Assembly (NCBI RefSeq): GCF_019931145.1
Contig: NZ_JAIOUV010000002.1
Location: 310,001-374,000 of the forward strand
Origin: Marinicella meishanensis
Lineage (GTDB): Bacteria; Pseudomonadota; Gammaproteobacteria; Xanthomonadales; Marinicellaceae
Reading direction: 5' to 3'
Length of the DNA stretch: 64,000 bases
The notes beneath the pieces are model-generated. The model was not told the origin of the DNA and made no database searches. It saw only the letters and a list, made by a program, of their open reading frames with translations. Of the stretch, positions 18,844 through 28,261 are shown piece by piece. The stretch's first letter is position 1, and each line of letters opens with the position of its first letter. Made by a program: the position numbers and the translations under genes.

Positions 18844-19051
18844 AGCATTTAATTCAAAACCCCAGCACAAGTTTCTATATGATTTTCATCGTGCATTTAT
18901 CAAATTGTTAAATATCTATTAAATACATAATTTTTTTGACATTCAGATGCCCGAAAATTTTGTTTGTCAAACAATGAACATTCATTTACTGAGTGTACCT
19001 TGATTGATGCACTGTTACTTATTAATGAGATTAAATTTGGAGAACAATTCA

Positions 19052-21643
19052 ATGAATATGAAACGCAATCCCATTGCTGATGCTGTGCGAAAGGCATTAT
19101 TTACGGGTTTTATCGCTTCTTCTGCGTTCGGAACCGCCGCTCTTGCGCAAGACAGTGATGACGAGTCAGTAGAAGACCAAGGTAAAATCACTGTAACAGG
19201 ATCACGCATTAAACGCTCTGACGTCGAGGGTGCACTGCCAATTACAGTCATCACACGTGAACAAATCGAGTTGAGTGGTGAATCAAACGCCGCCGACTTC
19301 ATCCGTAACCTGACTTTCAACAGTGCCGGTTCTTTCAGGCCTAGATCGGGTAGTTCTGCACAAGGTGACTCAACTGTGTCACTGCGTGCTTTGGGTGCTG
19401 GCCGTACTTTGGTACTGATCGACAACCGACGTCTGCCTGTTTCACCTTCAACCGGTTCATCACAAAACTTGAGCACCTTGCCTATGGGTGCGATTGAGCG
19501 TATCGAGGTTTTGACTGATGGTGCATCAGCGATCTACGGTTCTGACGCGATTGGTGGTGTGATCAACGTGATCACCCGTGATGACTACCAAGGCGCTGAA
19601 ATCATGTTGGGTGCTGCAGAAGTTTCGATTCCTGCCAACGGCGGTGAGCGTGAAGAAGGTTCGATCGTCTTCGGTGCTTCATCTGACCGTTCCAGCTTGC
19701 TGGCTGGTGTTTCATGGAACGACCGTGAGATCATTTTTCAAAGGGATTTACCCTGGAGAATACCAGGTGCTTCGATTTACGGTAACAGCTTCACCACCAT
19801 CACCGAAGGTTTTGATAACTTTGACTGGGCTTCATTCATCACTGGTTGTGATTTCCCTGGCACAGGGTATTTCACAATCTCAAACTCAAACTCACCCAAT
19901 GGCACACGATGTGCCTATGACTTCACTTTGGTATCAGCCGATGAGGCTTCAGCAGAAAACAAGTCTTTCTATGCCAAGGCTTCGCATGAAATCAATGACA
20001 ATTGGGAATTGTGGGCCAACACCACTTTCTCTCAAGCAGAATCTTTCGGTCGTTATGCGCCGGTTCCTGATTCTTCATTCTTCTCTACGCCATTGACTGC
20101 CAACAGTCCTAACAACCCAACCAACCCCAACAGCCCGTTGTACGATCCTTCTTTGGGATTGGATCCACAGGCGGTTAACTGGTGGCACCGTTTTGATGCC
20201 TTGGGCAACAGAGACAGCATTTCAACGAATCAAGTTCTGGACTTTCTGGTTGGAACCACCGGACAAATTGGCAACGCTGAAGTTGAGTTTGGCTTGCGTC
20301 ACACCGACAACAGAACTTCTACGGTTGGAAAAAATTACTTATTGCGTTCTGCGGCAGCCGCTTTGATTGAATCAGGTGCTTATGACTTGGCCAATCCTTA
20401 TGCCAACCCGTCAAACGTGTTGAACCAAATGAGAATCACCATTTTCCGTGATTCCAAGTACGATCAAGACGAGCTGTTTGGTTCGGTTGCCTTCGACATG
20501 TTTGACATGGACGGTGGCCCAGCTTCGATTTATATCGGTGCTGAGCACAGACAAGAGAAATACGCTGACTTGTACGATCCTCAATCTGAGGCTGGACAAG
20601 TGGGTGGTTCTGCCGGTAACTCGGCTGCTGGTGACCGTGACGTGACTGCTGTTTTCTTCGAGGCTTTGTTCCCATTCATGGACAACTTGGAAGTGAACTT
20701 GGCCGGTCGTTACGATGACTATTCAGACTTTGGTGACAACTTTGCTCCTAAACTGTCTGTGCGTTATCAGCCACTGGACAACCTGACCCTGCGTGCTTCG
20801 TATGGCCAAGGTTTCCGTGCACCGACTCTGGACATTTTGACTCAACAAACCACCTTTTCATCAACCAATGTTCGTGATCCACAATCTTGTATTGGGCAAG
20901 GACAAGATCCTGGATGCACACTTCAGATCAACGACTTCCAACAAGCCAACTCCTTGTTGCAACCAGAAGATTCAGACCAGTGGTCTGTCGGCTTGGCTTA
21001 CGAGCCAGTTGATTGGTTCAACTTCACGTTGGATTACTACAACATTGAAATCACCAATCGCATTCGACAGTTTTCTGCACAAACAGTCATTAATAATGAA
21101 GTCAACGGTTTACCCAACCCCCCAGGTTTATTTTGCCAACGGTCACCTAACGGATCAATTGTCCAGTGTTTCACTGGATTCGGAAACGACGGTGAAGTGG
21201 AAACTTCTGGTTTGGACTTGAATGCTCGCTTCAACTACGAGTTGTTGGGTGGCAACATGACCACTCAATTCCAGTTGTCTCACATTCTGGATTATTCTGT
21301 TGACGGTGGACCTGAACTGGTAAAAACCCCGGGGTTACCTGAGCAACGTGCGGTTCTTTCTAATCAGTACTCTTACGGTGATTGGTCACTGGCCTACAAC
21401 ATCAACTACATTGGCGATCAAGATCCAGACGCAGTGGACTCATCTGCACCCTCTTGGACAACCCACGATGTGCAGTTGAATTACCACGCTCCTTGGGATG
21501 GTCGTTTCACTGTAGGGGTTCGTAACGCTGGCGAGAAATTGCCGCCAGTAGGAAGAGGAGCTGTAGGTTCACGTGATTACGACTTCAACCTGTATGATGG
21601 ATATGGTCGTATCACCTATTTCCGATACACCCAGACATTCTGA
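19052..21643 (+). CDS. TonB-dependent outer-membrane receptor
   Basis: 863 residues from the ATG at 19052, which has GGAG ten bases upstream; a 16-residue extension is open but lacks a ribosome site. A signal peptide ends at about ALAQ. The plug domain follows (ITVTGSRIKRSD as the TonB-box region, then LIDNRRLP, IERIEVLTDGASAIYGSDAIGGVINVI in part). A 22-strand-type barrel ends in a terminal Phe (YTQTF). It imports a bulky substrate using the proton-motive force via TonB. The plug resembles the large Xanthomonas/Sphingomonas-type receptors used for sugars, peptides or aromatic compounds rather than classic siderophore receptors, but the ligand cannot be read. Expression is likely linked to the divergent LytS/LytT-type pair. 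Confidence 0.93.
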   Translation: MNMKRNPIADAVRKALFTGFIASSAFGTAALAQDSDDESVEDQGKITVTGSRIKRSDVEGALPITVITREQIELSGESNAADFIRNLTFNSAGSFRPRSGSSAQGDSTVSLRALGAGRTLVLIDNRRLPVSPSTGSSQNLSTLPMGAIERIEVLTDGASAIYGSDAIGGVINVITRDDYQGAEIMLGAAEVSIPANGGEREEGSIVFGASSDRSSLLAGVSWNDREIIFQRDLPWRIPGASIYGNSFTTITEGFDNFDWASFITGCDFPGTGYFTISNSNSPNGTRCAYDFTLVSADEASAENKSFYAKASHEINDNWELWANTTFSQAESFGRYAPVPDSSFFSTPLTANSPNNPTNPNSPLYDPSLGLDPQAVNWWHRFDALGNRDSISTNQVLDFLVGTTGQIGNAEVEFGLRHTDNRTSTVGKNYLLRSAAAALIESGAYDLANPYANPSNVLNQMRITIFRDSKYDQDELFGSVAFDMFDMDGGPASIYIGAEHRQEKYADLYDPQSEAGQVGGSAGNSAAGDRDVTAVFFEALFPFMDNLEVNLAGRYDDYSDFGDNFAPKLSVRYQPLDNLTLRASYGQGFRAPTLDILTQQTTFSSTNVRDPQSCIGQGQDPGCTLQINDFQQANSLLQPEDSDQWSVGLAYEPVDWFNFTLDYYNIEITNRIRQFSAQTVINNEVNGLPNPPGLFCQRSPNGSIVQCFTGFGNDGEVETSGLDLNARFNYELLGGNMTTQFQLSHILDYSVDGGPELVKTPGLPEQRAVLSNQYSYGDWSLAYNINYIGDQDPDAVDSSAPSWTTHDVQLNYHAPWDGRFTVGVRNAGEKLPPVGRGAVGSRDYDFNLYDGYGRITYFRYTQTF

Positions 21644-21962
21644 TGATAATGGGTTAATGAAACTGGACACTGTTTATTAAGCGTGTGCTCTGAACGGTGC
21701 CCAAGAACCAGGTTTGTATCATCACTTAACACATTTAATGATATGTTTTATTAATTGTTATATGTTCGCTCTCCAAAAAATGCATCTATATAGTGAATAT
21801 TAAAGTGATGATACAACTTATTAAGTCTTCAACAGCACAATTACTAAACTGGCAACCATTCTAATCGGTGGTAAGATAAATCATTAATTCATCACTGAGT
21901 AAAAAGTTTGCTTATCCATGCAATTATTTCAGTGAGATTAAAAATTGCTGTGAGGATCGATC
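21644..21962. other. 319-base gap with a 14-base perfect inverted repeat
   Basis: TTGTATCATCACTT (21714-21727) and its exact reverse complement AAGTGATGATACAA (21803-21816) enclose a 75-base AT-rich stretch. No T-run follows, so it is not a simple terminator of the receptor gene. It may be a pair of operator half-sites for the AraC-type regulator downstream, or the base of a long RNA stem. No reading frame seen. Confidence 0.5.
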
Positions 21963-22976
21963 ATGTCCAATGATGGTAAAACCATATCTGTGATTTTTTT
22001 GAATGCATTGATTCAATATCTCTACAAACACCAAGTTGATGTCGATGATTTTCTCATCAAACACAGCACATCTTTACAAGTCATTGAAGATGTGAACACC
22101 AGAATTCCAATCAATACTTATCGAGATTTGTACCACGACGCGGCTGAAATACTCAATGAAGATTTATTGGGGTTTAACATAGGAAAATCTATAAAGCCCA
22201 GATTCCTTGGTGTTTTGGGTTTTGCAATGATTACTGCAAAGAATCTCTATGAAGCTATGAATCTGCACCTCAGGTTCAACAATGTCATTGGAACTTATGC
22301 TGATTCTGAAATCATTACTGGGAAAAACCACGTTGAAATCATATACCGGGATTCCAACTCCTCATACAGCCAAATAATCAATGAAAAAAGCATAACTTCT
22401 TGGATTGCTTTTGGAAGACAAATAATAGGCAATGAATATTCACCCATCGTGATCAACTTTCGATTTCCCAACAATGGTTTTAAGGAGACTTACCAAAATT
22501 ATTTTCAATGTAAAGTCAATTTTAATGCCAGTGAATCATCAATTGTTATTGATAAGAACTTATTGGAGTTGCCCAACATCGAATATGAACCACTGTCTCA
22601 CAATGTTTTAAAAAATAAAGTGAGTGAAGACTCTAACAAAATACATGCAAAAGATGCTTTCTTTAAGCAATTGGATTTAATCGTTATCAACCAATTAAAG
22701 TATGGAGAGCCAAATCTGGAAGACCTTTCGAAACGCCTCAAAGTCAATCAAGATCAAATCCAAAAAAAACTCAAGAATTATGATCTTACCTATTCAGCTT
22801 ATCTTGAATCCCTGAGAAAAAATTTATCATTGAGGTATATTAAGAACAAAAATATGTCAATGTGTGAAATTGCTTTCTCACTTGGATTTGCTGAACAAAG
22901 CAGTTTTACCAGAGCCTTCAGAAGGTGGTTTGGTATGTCGCCAACTTCTTACATTAAGAACCAATGCCAGATGTGA
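21963..22976 (+). CDS. AraC-family transcriptional regulator
   Basis: 337 residues. The N-terminal part (about 1-200) resembles the AraC-type arabinose-binding-like domain (PF12625) found in OruR/ArgR-type regulators. The C-terminal HTH_18 domain (about 235-335) contains CEIAFSLGFAEQSSFTRAFR and FGMSPTSYI. The ATG at 21963 follows GTGAGGATCGATC, a good ribosome site. It lies in the acquired AT-rich block between the TonB receptor and the DUF5916/Ior genes and probably activates one of them in response to a small molecule; which one is inference. Confidence 0.88.
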   Translation: MSNDGKTISVIFLNALIQYLYKHQVDVDDFLIKHSTSLQVIEDVNTRIPINTYRDLYHDAAEILNEDLLGFNIGKSIKPRFLGVLGFAMITAKNLYEAMNLHLRFNNVIGTYADSEIITGKNHVEIIYRDSNSSYSQIINEKSITSWIAFGRQIIGNEYSPIVINFRFPNNGFKETYQNYFQCKVNFNASESSIVIDKNLLELPNIEYEPLSHNVLKNKVSEDSNKIHAKDAFFKQLDLIVINQLKYGEPNLEDLSKRLKVNQDQIQKKLKNYDLTYSAYLESLRKNLSLRYIKNKNMSMCEIAFSLGFAEQSSFTRAFRRWFGMSPTSYIKNQCQM

Positions 22977-23021
22977 ATTTCCAGAAAATTGTCAATTAAA
23001 TAACGATGCTCAACTCGATGA

Positions 23022-25304
23022 TTAAAATCTGAATCTGATTTTTGCAGAGAATGCATTAGACGTCTTTGAATTGAACGCATCAGACAGCATGTCGTAAGGG
23101 TTCGTTCTGTCGTTTTCTAGGGCATCATCAACAAAACCAGCCCTACCAAAAACCAAAAACAAATCTGACAATGGGGCAAACTCATACTTATATCTGATCT
23201 GAAAATTTACCCTTGAAATTGAAAAATCATTATCAAGCGTTTCTTGAGTTTTGACCAGTGTTCTGTTTTGGATTCGGTATGAGGCCGAATCCATTGCAAT
23301 GATGCCTAACCATTGCAGACCAAACCTGACTTCGTGTTTTGGTGCAATCAACCAATTAGACCTTAACGTAATACTTGATTCTTCCATGTCGTATCCATCC
23401 ATGCGATTGGCGTCCACATGAATGATCGCATTCGTCCTGTGCGCATAAGTCATCTCAATTTCATTGGTTAATGAGTCGTTTGGTGACCATTTGAATTCAC
23501 CGCCCCACTCCCACTCTCTGCCACCAACGAATTCTGGGTTGTATTCCAAGAAATGTTCTTGAACGAATGATTTGGAGTTATCTGAACCCCAACCAAATCT
23601 AATGATTGGCGTGTTATTTTTTTTGAATGAGCCATTTCCTCTTGACCTCCTGTCTTCGAAGTTATCCCGATCCACTCCGATAGTCCAGCTGAACCTGTTT
23701 AATGAATTCATGACAACTGAACCAACAATGAATGGGTTGTTATTGAGCTCTTCTCCCTGAGTGTTTCTTTGATAAAACCACCTGAAGTCATTTTCAAGCT
23801 GCTGCCAAAACCTCGAATTGGTTGAAAAAAATGTGAACCGGTAATAGTGCTCAATCAAGTCATTCCTTCCTAAAAACCCCATGTCATTTATATTAAAATC
23901 ATCGGAGTAGTACCTAAACCTGAGTCGATGAAGGAACCTTTCATTTTGTCTGTATGTCAACCTTGCTTGTGATCCGAAACCATGCACAGCACCGACTTCA
24001 CTGGTAATCAAACTGCTGTCAAACAGAAGTTTTCCATTGCCTGAGACATACCTGTTATCTAGTGCCAAAACGCTTGCTTCGGTCTCTTGATTAACATATG
24101 TCATCAAACCTCCTATGGCCCATTGAGTTCCATCTGGAGTTACTTTTTCGTAATTACTTCTCAACGCATAGAATTTTCCACCATCAACTTTCGCTGATTG
24201 CCCATCTGAATACTTGAATGAAACATCATCTTCAAGTGCAGCAAACACTCCATACCTCATGTCATTCCATTGGCCAACCAGTTTAATGGCAGACAAAATA
24301 TCAGTTTGAATTAAATTGCGGTCCGCTTCTGCGCCGCTGACCAATGGAGCTGTGGTGCTGTCACCGATTCTTCTTGTGTACAATAAGTTGGGGCCCTGGA
24401 TTCTGAAAATGTCTTGGTTCTCCAAAAAAAATGGACGTTTCTCAGGAAAGAAGATCGCGTTATCAGTGAAGTTGACAATGATTTCATCATTTTCTATTTG
24501 TCCAAAGTCAGGATTAATTGTTGCTGAGAATTGGTTGCTGTCATTGAATTGCCAATAAACATCCGTACCCACATTTTCAGCATTGACATTACGAACAGTG
24601 TCTTTGCTATAAGACACATAGGGATAAAAATACACATTGTCTTCTGGGTGATTGATCACCACCCCAACTTTCTCAAACGCGGATAAAAACAATTGGCTGT
24701 TTTCTCCAATATGGGGAAAACCAACTTTTTCTCCAGCATGCGCAATTTGTCTTTCTAAACTGATTCCGATTTGATTGTTAACTTTTGAAGAAGGGATTTG
24801 CATGACTGCCCATGGAATGAAAGTTTCCGCAGTCCATACACCGTTGCCTAATGCAGTTTGAAAATCAATCGGCGCATCCCACTGTGGCAACCTTTCCTTT
24901 TCAGGCAACAAAGTACCATCATTAATAGAGCCGCCAGAAAAAATAGTGAAGTAGTAACCATATTTACCTTCTCCTGAAGTGTCTAGGTTTATGGTGATGT
25001 GATCTCCCAACTCACCCTGATCTCTGGCACTGAATCTGGCAACAATTGAATCATTTGGCTGATGGTTTTCAGCAGCAACGTACAATCCTCGTTGATTTGA
25101 AATCAAATAAAATTTTGACATGTACTTTGCAGGTTCATTGTTATCGGGTGCGACGGTGGTAAAATTTTCTATGATCAGCGCCTGATCCCATGATGTTTCG
25201 TCAATAAAGCCATCAATCGAAATATTGGGCTCAGAATCAAATGGAATATCAATGGAATTTGTTGTGAACGGTGTGAGCAAAAGAATCAAAAAAAGTAAAG
25301 GCAT
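23022..25304 (-). CDS. DUF5916 protein with N-terminal CBM9-like domain (outer membrane)
   Basis: 760 residues. After a signal peptide (about 1-17), a domain at about 20-210 has the CBM9-like pattern IDGFIDETSWDQA, GLYVAAENH, NLDTSGEGKYGYYF and WTAETFIPW. The remainder, about 225-760, is rich in alternating aromatic strands and ends in RFRF, as expected for an outer-membrane beta barrel. The architecture matches DUF5916 proteins of Bacteroidetes and Gammaproteobacteria, often near TonB systems; biochemical function is unknown. It is encoded opposite to its neighbours, with 45 bases separating its stop from that of the AraC gene. Confidence 0.8.
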   Translation of the reverse strand: MPLLFLILLLTPFTTNSIDIPFDSEPNISIDGFIDETSWDQALIIENFTTVAPDNNEPAKYMSKFYLISNQRGLYVAAENHQPNDSIVARFSARDQGELGDHITINLDTSGEGKYGYYFTIFSGGSINDGTLLPEKERLPQWDAPIDFQTALGNGVWTAETFIPWAVMQIPSSKVNNQIGISLERQIAHAGEKVGFPHIGENSQLFLSAFEKVGVVINHPEDNVYFYPYVSYSKDTVRNVNAENVGTDVYWQFNDSNQFSATINPDFGQIENDEIIVNFTDNAIFFPEKRPFFLENQDIFRIQGPNLLYTRRIGDSTTAPLVSGAEADRNLIQTDILSAIKLVGQWNDMRYGVFAALEDDVSFKYSDGQSAKVDGGKFYALRSNYEKVTPDGTQWAIGGLMTYVNQETEASVLALDNRYVSGNGKLLFDSSLITSEVGAVHGFGSQARLTYRQNERFLHRLRFRYYSDDFNINDMGFLGRNDLIEHYYRFTFFSTNSRFWQQLENDFRWFYQRNTQGEELNNNPFIVGSVVMNSLNRFSWTIGVDRDNFEDRRSRGNGSFKKNNTPIIRFGWGSDNSKSFVQEHFLEYNPEFVGGREWEWGGEFKWSPNDSLTNEIEMTYAHRTNAIIHVDANRMDGYDMEESSITLRSNWLIAPKHEVRFGLQWLGIIAMDSASYRIQNRTLVKTQETLDNDFSISRVNFQIRYKYEFAPLSDLFLVFGRAGFVDDALENDRTNPYDMLSDAFNSKTSNAFSAKIRFRF

Positions 25305-25562
25305 GGCTAATCAGATTGTTAAAAGTGACTGTTATTTATCCATCCTCACAATCCAATAACTTTATGAAAACCATAACAAGTTATAAATTTTTATTACCTT
25401 GCTCTGTTTTCTACCAAGTTTTGAATGAAAAGTTAGATAGAATGAACCAAAACCAATCAGGTAATCGATTTCATGTAAAAACTTAAGAATTGATTTCTTT
25501 TTCTTAAAGAATTTATTCTTGCCCTGGATTAAATTTGACTTGGTTCAGAAAGGAAAGCAAAT

Positions 25563-26036
25563 TTGACCATAAAATTATTCATCAACCACAAGACCCTTCA
25601 TTTTGATGGCGATGAAAACACACCATTACTCTGGTACTTAAGAGATGAGATGAGTTTGACAGCCACCAGATTTGGCTGTGGCAAAGGACTGTGTGGTACT
25701 TGTTCAGTAATCCTTGATGGAAAAGTTGTCAGAAGCTGTATTACCCCATTGAAAATACTTCACAACAGAAAAATCATCACATTAGAGGGCATCATGCATA
25801 CCAAGCAATTTTTACTGATTGCTGATGCGTGGGTTTCTGAAAATGTGCCACAATGCGGTTATTGCCAGTCTGGGCAACTCATATCTGCATATCATCTTTT
25901 GAATGATGTCTCAAATCCCTCTCTGAGCGAAGTTAAGAACCGGTTGAATAACATTTGTCGCTGTGGCACTTATCCATTTATTCATGATGCCATCATCAAA
26001 GTGTCAAAGGTCATTGCAGGTCTCAGCGATGAATAG
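25563..26036 (+). CDS. Molybdenum hydroxylase [2Fe-2S] subunit (IorA-like)
   Basis: 157 residues. Plant-type [2Fe-2S] site: CGKGLCGTC with a following VVRSC. Second, helical [2Fe-2S] site: CGYCQSG and CRCGTYP. This is the layout of the small subunit of isoquinoline 1-oxidoreductase and related aldehyde oxidases, passing electrons from the molybdenum site. The start is TTG at 25563 with AGGA at 25551-25554; no ATG fits. It overlaps the large-subunit gene by 8 bases. It has no export signal itself, so it would be carried out with the Tat-signal-bearing partner. Confidence 0.9.
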   Translation: MTIKLFINHKTLHFDGDENTPLLWYLRDEMSLTATRFGCGKGLCGTCSVILDGKVVRSCITPLKILHNRKIITLEGIMHTKQFLLIADAWVSENVPQCGYCQSGQLISAYHLLNDVSNPSLSEVKNRLNNICRCGTYPFIHDAIIKVSKVIAGLSDE

Positions 26037-28233
26037 AAGAGAATTTTTTTTGGCTGGAGCAGCAATAACCGGTGGTATGGTTTTTTACGCTCAATTCCCA
26101 GCTGGTGTGGCCGCCAAAGAAAACAATAACATCAAACAGATTTCAGATTTTGTTCAAATAATGTGTGATGGAAGGGTCTTGGTTGGTTGCAACCAACCTG
26201 AAATGGGACAAGACATCACAACGTGTATGATCATGTGCATAGCAGAGGAACTTGAAGTCGATTGGCAATCCATCGAATATACCAGAATGCCATTGGGGCT
26301 GAAAAAAGCTTATGAGCAAATTTTGTGGAAGTATGGTCCTCAGTTGTCCAGTGGAAGCGCCACTACTCGAAGAAATTGGGAATACATGAGGGAAGTCGGC
26401 GCACAAGCCAGAAACTTTCTTGTTAGCAGCGCCGCAAAAATTCTCAACGCTGATGTGAAGGATTGTTCAGTTCAATCTGGGGTAGTTAAACATTTGCCTT
26501 CAAACAATCAATTATCTTATTACGACATTGTAAAACTGAACAGCTCAGTTGAGCCATCAGATTTCAAAAGTCCACAATTGAGTCCAAGCAAAAAATTCAC
26601 CATTCTAGGAAAGGATTTACCCAGTCTCAATACCCCAAACATTGTCTATGGCAAAAAAATCTATTGCGCAGATATACGCCACCCCAATATGAAGTTTGCG
26701 GCCATCTTGAGGTGTCCATACTTTGATGGAAAGCTGAAGAATTTTGACGGTGAAAAAGCCATGGCCATAAACGGTGTATCACATGTGTTTGAACTGATAT
26801 CACGCAAAAGCCCAGAACCATTCACTATAATCAATGATGGCGTTGCAGTGGTTGCCAATTCCACTTGGGCAGCCATCAAAGGCAAAGATGCCCTGAAGAC
26901 AGAGTGGGAACATCACTCAAACAAAATTGAATCCTCTCTTTCGATCAAGCAAAGTATGGAGCAGCAACTTGCCGGTCAAGGACTTCTTGTCAGAAATGAT
27001 GGCAACTTCAACCAATCATTCGCTCAATCAGAGAAAAAGATTAAATTAAGGTATGAAGTCCCATTAATAGCTCACATACCAATGGAACCACCCTCATGTT
27101 ATGCCTTTGTTCAAGATCACAGTGTTCATGTCACAGCACCGGTTCAAAGACCAAGACAAGTGGCCCATGACATTTCGACTTTTTTAGGCATAGATATCAT
27201 TGACGTATCCATCAATTTGCCTGTTCTCGGAGGTAGTTTCGGAAGAAAGTTAACCAGCGACTTCGTATTAGAGGCCGTCATGATTTCAAAAAAAATCAGG
27301 CGTCCTGTCTTACTACAGTGGTCAAGAGAAGATGACATCAAACATGACTTTTACCGCCCATCAAGTTTGCATGAAATCCAAGCTGGAATACAAAACAATC
27401 AAATTATTGCTTGGAAGCATTCCATGGCCTCAACCAGTAAATTTTACAGGCGGAAAAATATAAAAATTGAAGACTACTGGAAATCTGAATTTTATCCTGA
27501 TGACTTCCCGGCAAACATCATTCCTAACTACCAATTGGAATACCATTCGGTGGATTCCAAAGTGCCAAGAGGGTCTCTGAGGGCACCTGGACATAACAGC
27601 AACGCTTTTGTTGTTCAAAGCTTTATAGCAGAGCTAGCAGGTTTATTGGGAAAGGACCATTTTTCATTTTTACATGACCTTTTGAACACAAATAAATCCT
27701 TCCCTTACAGCAGTTTTGGTTCTGAATTATTTGAGCCAAAAAGATTGGCGAAATGTCTTCAAGCCTTGAATAATTCCCCAAGTAAAAGCAATCATACGGG
27801 AGTGGGTTACGCCACTCATTTCACGTTTGGCAGTTACTGTGCCCACAAAATTGAAGTGGAGTACATCAACAATTCGATTAAGATTAAAAAGATAAGCATT
27901 GCTGTAGACTGTGGTCTACCAATTCATCCAAGAGGCATTGAATCTCAAATTATTGGTGGAACCATTGATGCGTTAAGTGCAGCGATGTTTCAGGAAATTA
28001 CAATCGATAATGATGCGATCCTACAGAGTAACTTTCATGATTACAAGGTCATCAACCATCACCTCATTCCTGATGACATCAAAGTAATCATCATTCCAAA
28101 CGGAAACCAACCAGAAGGCGTGGGAGAAATTGCTTATTCCTCAGCTGCTCCAGCACTTGCAAACGCCATTGACAAAGCGTGTGGTATCAGGCTCAGATCA
28201 ATGCCATTCAGTAAAGACATTTCATTTGTGTGA
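26029..28233 (+). CDS. Molybdenum hydroxylase large subunit (IorB-like), Tat-exported
   Basis: 734 residues from the ATG at 26029, chosen because it begins with the twin-arginine motif NRREFF and a short hydrophobic stretch. Xanthine-oxidase-family motifs: GGSFGRK, LRAPGHNS after VPRGS, and the catalytic glutamate in QPEGVGEIA. It would bind the molybdenum cytosine-dinucleotide cofactor and hydroxylate an aldehyde or N-heterocycle with water as oxygen source. The FAD subunit is absent and no cytochrome c subunit lies nearby, so the electron acceptor is unknown. It is probably cotranscribed with the [2Fe-2S] subunit; the substrate is unknown. Confidence 0.88.
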   Translation: MNRREFFLAGAAITGGMVFYAQFPAGVAAKENNNIKQISDFVQIMCDGRVLVGCNQPEMGQDITTCMIMCIAEELEVDWQSIEYTRMPLGLKKAYEQILWKYGPQLSSGSATTRRNWEYMREVGAQARNFLVSSAAKILNADVKDCSVQSGVVKHLPSNNQLSYYDIVKLNSSVEPSDFKSPQLSPSKKFTILGKDLPSLNTPNIVYGKKIYCADIRHPNMKFAAILRCPYFDGKLKNFDGEKAMAINGVSHVFELISRKSPEPFTIINDGVAVVANSTWAAIKGKDALKTEWEHHSNKIESSLSIKQSMEQQLAGQGLLVRNDGNFNQSFAQSEKKIKLRYEVPLIAHIPMEPPSCYAFVQDHSVHVTAPVQRPRQVAHDISTFLGIDIIDVSINLPVLGGSFGRKLTSDFVLEAVMISKKIRRPVLLQWSREDDIKHDFYRPSSLHEIQAGIQNNQIIAWKHSMASTSKFYRRKNIKIEDYWKSEFYPDDFPANIIPNYQLEYHSVDSKVPRGSLRAPGHNSNAFVVQSFIAELAGLLGKDHFSFLHDLLNTNKSFPYSSFGSELFEPKRLAKCLQALNNSPSKSNHTGVGYATHFTFGSYCAHKIEVEYINNSIKIKKISIAVDCGLPIHPRGIESQIIGGTIDALSAAMFQEITIDNDAILQSNFHDYKVINHHLIPDDIKVIIIPNGNQPEGVGEIAYSSAAPALANAIDKACGIRLRSMPFSKDISFV

Positions 28234-28261
28234 TAAAGACATTTTTGAACCGGGCTCTGAT

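Larger units (their letters stand above)
18638..19051. promoter_or_regulatory. Divergent control region between sensor kinase and TonB receptor
   Basis: This 414-base AT-rich gap holds no gene. It carries two LytTR-type direct-repeat sites (listed separately). A perfect palindrome TTGTTTGtCAAACAA sits at 18960-18974, and a -35-like TTGACA at 18936-18941 points toward the receptor but has only a weak -10 (TTTGTT) 17 bases on. The receptor's ribosome site GGAG is at 19039-19042. Confidence 0.6.
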
